Shown: positions 5,538 to 10,375 of the stretch, in pieces
Numbering within the stretch: position 1 is the first letter of the stretch
Layout of the letters: every line of letters starts with the position of its first letter
Assembly: GCA_030594725.1 (NCBI GenBank)
Contig: JAUVEQ010000058.1
Coordinates: 1-10,375 of the forward strand
Length of the DNA: 10,375 bases
Reading direction: 5' to 3'
Source of the DNA: Methanobacteriota archaeon
GTDB taxonomy: Archaea; Thermoplasmatota; DTKX01; GCA-020343715
Made by a program: the position numbers and the translations under genes
The notes under the pieces: model-generated
Database searches by the model: none
Seen by the model: only the letters and a program-made list of their open reading frames with translations
Told to the model about the DNA's origin: nothing

Positions 5538-8500
5538 ATGAGATTAAGATTCATGTCCTTCCCAAGGGGTATGGGGTACGGTCCCCAACTTATCGTCATC
5601 ATCCTAATATCCGTCATGATGGTCCTACCGGGGGTCCTGTCGGCCCCTGTCTCCGACGGGGGACGGTCCGAGGGGTCGGACCGCGGGTCGGACCCCCCAC
5701 CCGCGGAGATGCTGGTCATCGATAGGATCAGTACCATCGTGGAGGTGCCTCCCGGTGGCGAAAGGGTCCTGCGCATCGACCACGAGAACAACACTCTCGA
5801 ACCCATGGACTGGACGGACCCCCTGGAACTGGTCTCGGGCGTTGCTGCGGAGGCCGTGGACGCAGTCCAACCATGGTTGAAGCGCGACCTGGCTGTCCAG
5901 CTCCTCCGGATGGGCAGTAACGGCGACCGCTTCGCCCGCCTCATCCGGGACTGCACCGATGACCTGTACGTGGACGAGATAGCCTTCTCGGTGGCCCACA
6001 CCCCACCGGAGGAACTGAGGTCGATGAGCTCTGTGAACGTGCTCTGGGACAACGTCCACCAGCTGTACGACCAGGACCAGCACATACCCTACGCCGAAGT
6101 GGTTGAACGAACCGGGGAGGACGGCAACTACACCACCATCCAGTACACCAACTACACCGGTGTCCAGCACGAGTATCCCCGAGACATCTACTACTGGTAC
6201 GTGGCCCACGCAAGGGTGTTCTGGGAGGCCCCCGCCAAGGTGGCGGGCAAGTCATTCTGGCGGAAGGCGTACTTCGATGAGATCACCTACGAGGACTCGG
6301 ACACCATGAGATCGTACCTCACGGGGTGCGACAACATCATCGAGGGCGCCAACGCGTCCACGATCTGGATGCAGATGAACATGGAGTTCGGATACGGCAC
6401 CAACCCCCTCCAGCCGGTGCAGGTCCTACTGGAGCGGTACGGCAGCTGCGGTCAGTACAGCATCACCACCGCCGCCTCCCTCAAGGTTGCCATGATCCCC
6501 GCCCGGGTGACCATATACTCCGCCTCGGACCATCAGTGGTGCGAGGTGTGGATCGATGGCCACTGGATGCACGTGGACGCATCGAACGATGTGGCCGGCA
6601 ACACCCGCGTGAAGGAACCCGAACTGATCCGCCGGACGAACAGCGTCAACTTCAACGACGCTGGCGTGTTCGAGCGGGGCTGGAAGCCCTACATGAGCGC
6701 GACCAGCGCCTTCAGGAGCGACGACGTCATTATCAACACGATCGACATCTCGGCACCAGACCCCAGCTTCTCCTTCAAGGAGGCGGGTCTGGTGGAGCGG
6801 AACGGGGCCGAACCCCACATGTACACCGAGACCTCCACCGTACACATATCGGTGCAGGATTCCGGCGGCGACCCCATCGAGGGCGCCTACGTGGGCATCT
6901 ACCGCGTCGGCCACGACATCTACAACCCGGGTACCCCGGACTACCCCCACTTCGCCTATGCCAACTACACCAATGCCACCGGATGGACCGACATCGAGCT
7001 TGGCCTCCAGGGCTACTGCAGCCGATGCGACGAGAGCCATTACTACGCCGCCCTCGTGTTGTCCCAGTACAACCAGGAGACCAACAACTTCTTCGCATTC
7101 GAAGTGGCCGAGGAGAACCAGGAATACACCCTCCAGTTCACCGTCTCCGGGAACGCACCCCGGCAGGTGGAGCCGACCTGGAGCCCCATTGTGACCACAT
7201 TCCCGCCGATGGACTACCAGTTGTCGTACGAGATGGACGTGTGGGGACGCCAGCGTCACGTGCATGGCGAGTACGGCCAGTACGAGATGTTCGGGTTCCG
7301 AACATCCTTCGACCATATCTTCCCAGCGGACCTGGATGTGCTGTTGACCAACGAAGCCGGGATGATCAGCTACTATGGGGGCGGGAGTACCGGGGTATGG
7401 ACCGGTGCCAGGGACATCGAGCACCTTGAGGGCATGATGCCACTCCCCCACGAGGAGGACTCCTACCTCATCCTGTCCAATCGCGATTGCAGCGAGTCCA
7501 CCAAGGTCGTCAACCTGACGGTGGACCTGTCGGCCCTTTGCAAGCCTCGACTCGGTATCGACAGTCCGGCGGAGGGTTCGTACCACAGCACCGCGACCCC
7601 GTTGGAGCTCAACGGAACCCTCTGGGACTACATCCCGATACAGACCCTCGAGGTGTCCCTGGACAGTGGCGACACGTGGACCGACATCACCTCCGACCAT
7701 TCCGTAGAGGACCTGACCTACAGCACCCTGATGGACGTCAGCACCCTCCCTTCCGGGGACTACGAGGTGCTTGTCCGGGCAACGGACACCGAGGGGATCT
7801 GGCGGGAGGCGATGGTATCCATCTACCTGGACGCTGACGATCCCGTGGTCGAGGTCCTGGGACCCGGGGAGGGAATGATACTGCCGGCCTGGGAGTCCGT
7901 CCTGGTGTCGGTGAACGCATCCGACAACCACATGTTGGCCTCGGTAAGGGGAAGGCTGGTCGGTCACGGATGGCACGACCTGACATCGGGATCCACTTCG
8001 GTCGATCTCTACGATGGCCTCCTGGAGGCCGAGGGTGACGTGGGTCCCCTCGTCCTCGAGGTGGTCGCAACTGACGGGGTTGGCCGGACCGCGCTGGCAT
8101 CAGTGAACCTGGTGCTCGACCCCCTCTCGCCGATGCTCGAGCTGAGCACCCCCGCCCCCGGTAGCGAGACCGTGGTCGGGGCGGACGAGGGAGTTACCGT
8201 GGAGGGAAGCGTGTGGGACGACTACGGCATCGCCTCACTCAGGTACCTGGTGGACGACGGTCTGTGGATAGATGTCTCGGATACGATCGATGTGTCGAAG
8301 AGGTTCACCTTCGGCCTCCCCGTCTCGGAGTGGGAGGAGGGCGAGCATCAGGTGGTGCTCCAGGTGACGGACATGGCTGGGCATTCCCACCAGAGGGAGT
8401 TCACGATCACCCGGGACGCCTCTCCACCGGTACTCCTCCTTGACGGGTTCAACGACGTCTACGATGACGATGACAGGGTGGAGATCTCAGGGACGGTGAC

Positions 8501-9512
8501 CGACGAGCACGGGATCGAGGGATTCTGGCTGTCAGTGGACGGCGGACCGGAGATGGCCGTCAGCCTGGACCTGTCGGGTGGGTTCCAATACTCGCTGCCC
8601 TCGAGGTCCGAGGCCGTCGGGGCACATACCGTGTCATTGCGATCGATGGATGTCCTCGGGAACGAGCTCGCTCGCACGGTGGATTACTCGGTCATGGATG
8701 TGACCGACCCCCAATTGATCATCGACAACCCCGGACAGGGGGCGAAGGTCGGTCGGGGCACGACGATCCAGTTCTCTGGAACGGCCAGCGACAACGTCGG
8801 ACTCTCCTCTCTTACGATGAGGATAGACAGCGGTGAGCCCGTGGACATCATGGCGAGCCTCGATCCCGTCATGGACCAGTACGTCCAGGGCATCCCCACC
8901 GTGGGCATGGTCCTTGGCGAATTCCTGGTGGAGATCCAGGCCGAGGATGCCTCGGGCAACCTGGTGATCAGGTCGGTCCTCGTGACCCTGGTCGATCGCA
9001 CCGACCCCGAGCTGGAACTGGCCCTGGGGCTGGAGATCCCGGAGGTGGAACAGGGCAAGAAGATGATCGTTCCCACCAGCTTCTCCGACGATGTGGGGGT
9101 GTCCAGGGTCGAGTACCGGATCGATGGATGGCAATGGACACCCGTCCTGTGCCCTCTGCCCTGCGAGCAATGGGACATCGCCGTTCCCTCGGAGGGCCTC
9201 AGCACTGGCATCCATCAGATCGAGGTGCGGGTGATCGACGACGCGGGCAACGAGCTCATCAAGGCCACTCCCTTCACCGTGGTGGCCCCTCCGGAGGAGA
9301 GCAGCTACGGCGGATGGGCGATAGGAGGCATCGCGGTCGCGATACTGGTAGCGGTCGTCCTGGCCCTCCTCATCATGAACCGTTCCAAGGCCGCCGAGGT
9401 TCCCGGTGAGGCGGAGCCTGAGGGTGAAGCGGTGGAGGAGGATGAGGCCCTTGAAGAGGACGCTGTCGTCGAGGAGGAGGACGATGGAACCCCCGTCGAG
9501 GAGGATGAGTAG
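5538..9512 (+). CDS. Membrane-anchored transglutaminase-fold enzyme with six Ig-like repeats
   Basis: The protein has 1324 residues. Residues 1-36 form a signal peptide (MRLRF, hydrophobic 18-34, cleavage likely after LSA). A transglutaminase-like core follows with a complete triad: Cys304 in RYGSCGQYS, His332 in SDHQWCEVW and Asp347 in WMHVDASND. The DHxWxEV and WxHxD spacing resembles peptide:N-glycanase and archaeal transglutaminase-like hydrolases, so it may be a protease, amidase or deglycosylase as well as a cross-linker. Residues about 427-538 look like a carboxypeptidase-regulatory-type beta-sandwich, and about 540-668 is an unassigned beta-rich region. Six Ig-like repeats start at about 669, 768, 864, 962, 1057 and 1156. 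A membrane helix at 1257-1280 leads to a 44-residue tail with 21 Glu/Asp. Nine N-glycosylation sequons fit an extracellular location. Its promoter is divergent from rpo11 and its end faces the next gene 15 bp away. The fold is secure; the reaction and substrate are not known. Confidence 0.85.
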   Translation: MRLRFMSFPRGMGYGPQLIVIILISVMMVLPGVLSAPVSDGGRSEGSDRGSDPPPAEMLVIDRISTIVEVPPGGERVLRIDHENNTLEPMDWTDPLELVSGVAAEAVDAVQPWLKRDLAVQLLRMGSNGDRFARLIRDCTDDLYVDEIAFSVAHTPPEELRSMSSVNVLWDNVHQLYDQDQHIPYAEVVERTGEDGNYTTIQYTNYTGVQHEYPRDIYYWYVAHARVFWEAPAKVAGKSFWRKAYFDEITYEDSDTMRSYLTGCDNIIEGANASTIWMQMNMEFGYGTNPLQPVQVLLERYGSCGQYSITTAASLKVAMIPARVTIYSASDHQWCEVWIDGHWMHVDASNDVAGNTRVKEPELIRRTNSVNFNDAGVFERGWKPYMSATSAFRSDDVIINTIDISAPDPSFSFKEAGLVERNGAEPHMYTETSTVHISVQDSGGDPIEGAYVGIYRVGHDIYNPGTPDYPHFAYANYTNATGWTDIELGLQGYCSRCDESHYYAALVLSQYNQETNNFFAFEVAEENQEYTLQFTVSGNAPRQVEPTWSPIVTTFPPMDYQLSYEMDVWGRQRHVHGEYGQYEMFGFRTSFDHIFPADLDVLLTNEAGMISYYGGGSTGVWTGARDIEHLEGMMPLPHEEDSYLILSNRDCSESTKVVNLTVDLSALCKPRLGIDSPAEGSYHSTATPLELNGTLWDYIPIQTLEVSLDSGDTWTDITSDHSVEDLTYSTLMDVSTLPSGDYEVLVRATDTEGIWREAMVSIYLDADDPVVEVLGPGEGMILPAWESVLVSVNASDNHMLASVRGRLVGHGWHDLTSGSTSVDLYDGLLEAEGDVGPLVLEVVATDGVGRTALASVNLVLDPLSPMLELSTPAPGSETVVGADEGVTVEGSVWDDYGIASLRYLVDDGLWIDVSDTIDVSKRFTFGLPVSEWEEGEHQVVLQVTDMAGHSHQREFTITRDASPPVLLLDGFNDVYDDDDRVEISGTVTDEHGIEGFWLSVDGGPEMAVSLDLSGGFQYSLPSRSEAVGAHTVSLRSMDVLGNELARTVDYSVMDVTDPQLIIDNPGQGAKVGRGTTIQFSGTASDNVGLSSLTMRIDSGEPVDIMASLDPVMDQYVQGIPTVGMVLGEFLVEIQAEDASGNLVIRSVLVTLVDRTDPELELALGLEIPEVEQGKKMIVPTSFSDDVGVSRVEYRIDGWQWTPVLCPLPCEQWDIAVPSEGLSTGIHQIEVRVIDDAGNELIKATPFTVVAPPEESSYGGWAIGGIAVAILVAVVLALLIMNRSKAAEVPGEAEPEGEAVEEDEALEEDAVVEEEDDGTPVEEDE
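7542..9293 (+). repeat. Six tandem Ig-like domains of 95-99 residues
   Basis: Repeat starts at product residues 669, 768, 864, 962, 1057 and 1156 give periods of 99, 96, 98, 95 and 99. Most copies open with D/S-P-x-hydrophobic, then 'G.' and a strand, 'D..G(I/L).S/..(L/V)...(V/I)D.G....' and close near a '(T/A)D..G....' strand. This is the bacterial Ig-like stalk pattern of surface enzymes. Copies are diverged at DNA level, so the array is old and should not be recombining. Confidence 0.75.
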
Positions 9513-9527
9513 AGCACGTAGAGCCCG

Positions 9528-10373
9528 CTATTCGAGGTAGATATCGCTCTTCAGGACCTCGACACCCTCCATGAGGGAGGTCTCCCGCCATGGCTCTCCA
9601 TCGTACCATCCCCTCTCCTTCTCCTCGCGTATTGGCAGGGCCTTGTGGACCTCTGCCGCCGTGCGATTGCGGAAGACCTCCAGGTAGACCATGCAGGTGA
9701 TGGCGGTCGTGGGAACGGTTATCAGGAGCGTCTGCATCAACTGGACGGCGGTATCCATGGGCATGGCCCGGACCAGGAGGCCCACCGCGATGATGGGGAA
9801 GAAGGCCACCTTGATCCAACGCTGGCTCTGGACACGGTAGCCCCTTGCCAGGTCGAACTCGCCCCTTCCCACGGGGATGACCGGTCCCACGGTCTCGACG
9901 GGGTACACGGGCAGGACCAGTATGGGCATGATGCTGAGAAGGTGGGCCGAGATGATCGCGGTGAAGATTATATCAATCCTCTCCTCCACCCTCGGGTATG
10001 CCTCGGCGTAGATGGACAGGGCGATGAGGGCAAGGGCCGACCACAGCGTGGCCTCGCCCCAGCTCTTCCAGTCGAAGGAGGGTGCCACCTTGGTCCGGAG
10101 CTGGAGCTTCCGGGTGTCCAGGTACTTGCGGCTCCCCATCTCGAAGACCCATCGGGACCTCTTGATGTGGCGGCGGCGGTGACCGTCGACAGTCCTGCCC
10201 TCTCCGAGGATCGGGGTGATGTCCCGCACCCTGAGGAGGGTGCTGGGGAGGTATCGGACCAAGATGGCGTGGGCGACATAGGCCACTGCGAAGGCAACGC
10301 AGATGGCCCTGGCAGCCTCCCAGAGCACTATGCCCGCCACGGTCAATGGGTCGGTGGACTGGTCCACGAGCAT
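9528..10373 (-). CDS. Five-helix membrane protein of unknown function (possibly incomplete at the 5' end)
   Basis: The visible protein has 281 residues from ATG 10373. Only two bases of window lie upstream, so no ribosome binding site can be seen and the true start may lie outside. Predicted membrane helices are about 10-39, 106-122, 133-158, 187-203 and 208-234. The loop after helix 1 carries a basic cluster GHRRRHIKRSR (64-74). The loop between helices 3 and 4 holds PVGRGEFDLARGYRVQSQRW, which might be a conserved cytosolic motif. The tail (235-281) is charged. By the positive-inside rule the N-terminus is outside and the C-terminus inside. No catalytic motif or known transporter signature was recognised. 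The gene converges on the transglutaminase-like gene with 15 bases between stop codons. Confidence 0.7.
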   Translation of the reverse strand: MLVDQSTDPLTVAGIVLWEAARAICVAFAVAYVAHAILVRYLPSTLLRVRDITPILGEGRTVDGHRRRHIKRSRWVFEMGSRKYLDTRKLQLRTKVAPSFDWKSWGEATLWSALALIALSIYAEAYPRVEERIDIIFTAIISAHLLSIMPILVLPVYPVETVGPVIPVGRGEFDLARGYRVQSQRWIKVAFFPIIAVGLLVRAMPMDTAVQLMQTLLITVPTTAITCMVYLEVFRNRTAAEVHKALPIREEKERGWYDGEPWRETSLMEGVEVLKSDIYLE

Positions 10374-10375
10374 GA

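Noticed and set aside
6426..7976. Open frame of 516 codons on the minus strand
   Set aside because: It is a shadow of the transglutaminase-like gene with the same biased composition and no recognisable domain or start signal.
1..10375. Search for tRNA or rRNA genes, CRISPR arrays, insertion sequences and inverted-repeat ends
   Set aside because: Nothing convincing was seen by eye. Intergenic gaps are 15-124 bases and are accounted for by promoters and leaders.

Overview
The window is a GC-rich archaeal chromosome segment. The archaeal assignment rests on four things: a TruD/Pus7-type pseudouridine synthase next to an Rpo11 (RpoL) RNA polymerase subunit, TATA/BRE-like promoters (312-320 and 5489-5497), AGGTG-type ribosome binding sites, and large signal-peptide/Ig-stalk/C-terminal-membrane-anchor surface proteins. 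The anchor style (one hydrophobic helix, then a short basic and acidic tail) and the C25 peptidase resemble what is known from Thermoplasmata-related Euryarchaeota. That placement is an inference and no marker here proves it.

Layout. (1) 1-290, plus strand: the C-terminal end of an iron-sulfur protein with two four-cysteine clusters, resembling the end of reductive-dehalogenase/epoxyqueuosine-reductase-like proteins. (2) 291-397: promoter and leader. (3) 398-3733, plus: a membrane-anchored C25 (gingipain-like) cysteine peptidase with CARDB and cadherin-like stalk domains. (4) 3755-5413, minus: rpo11 followed by truD, ending 21 bp from the peptidase gene in a convergent arrangement. (5) 5414-5537: a 124-bp divergent promoter region. 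(6) 5538-9512, plus: a second large anchored surface protein with a transglutaminase-fold Cys-His-Asp domain and six tandem Ig-like repeats. (7) 9528-10373, minus: a five-helix membrane protein of unknown function, convergent with the previous gene and possibly incomplete at the window edge. Genes fill almost everything; no gap exceeds 124 bp.

How it fits together. The two surface proteins share an architecture: signal peptide, papain- or caspase-like cysteine-nucleophile head, beta-sandwich stalk, one membrane helix and an acidic cytosolic tail. Both sit behind their own TATA-box promoter, with a nearly identical 16-nt leader element (352-367 and 5518-5533). They look like parts of one cell-surface protein or glycoprotein processing capability, interrupted by a two-gene housekeeping unit (rpo11-truD) on the other strand. 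No mobile element, CRISPR array, rRNA or tRNA gene was seen.
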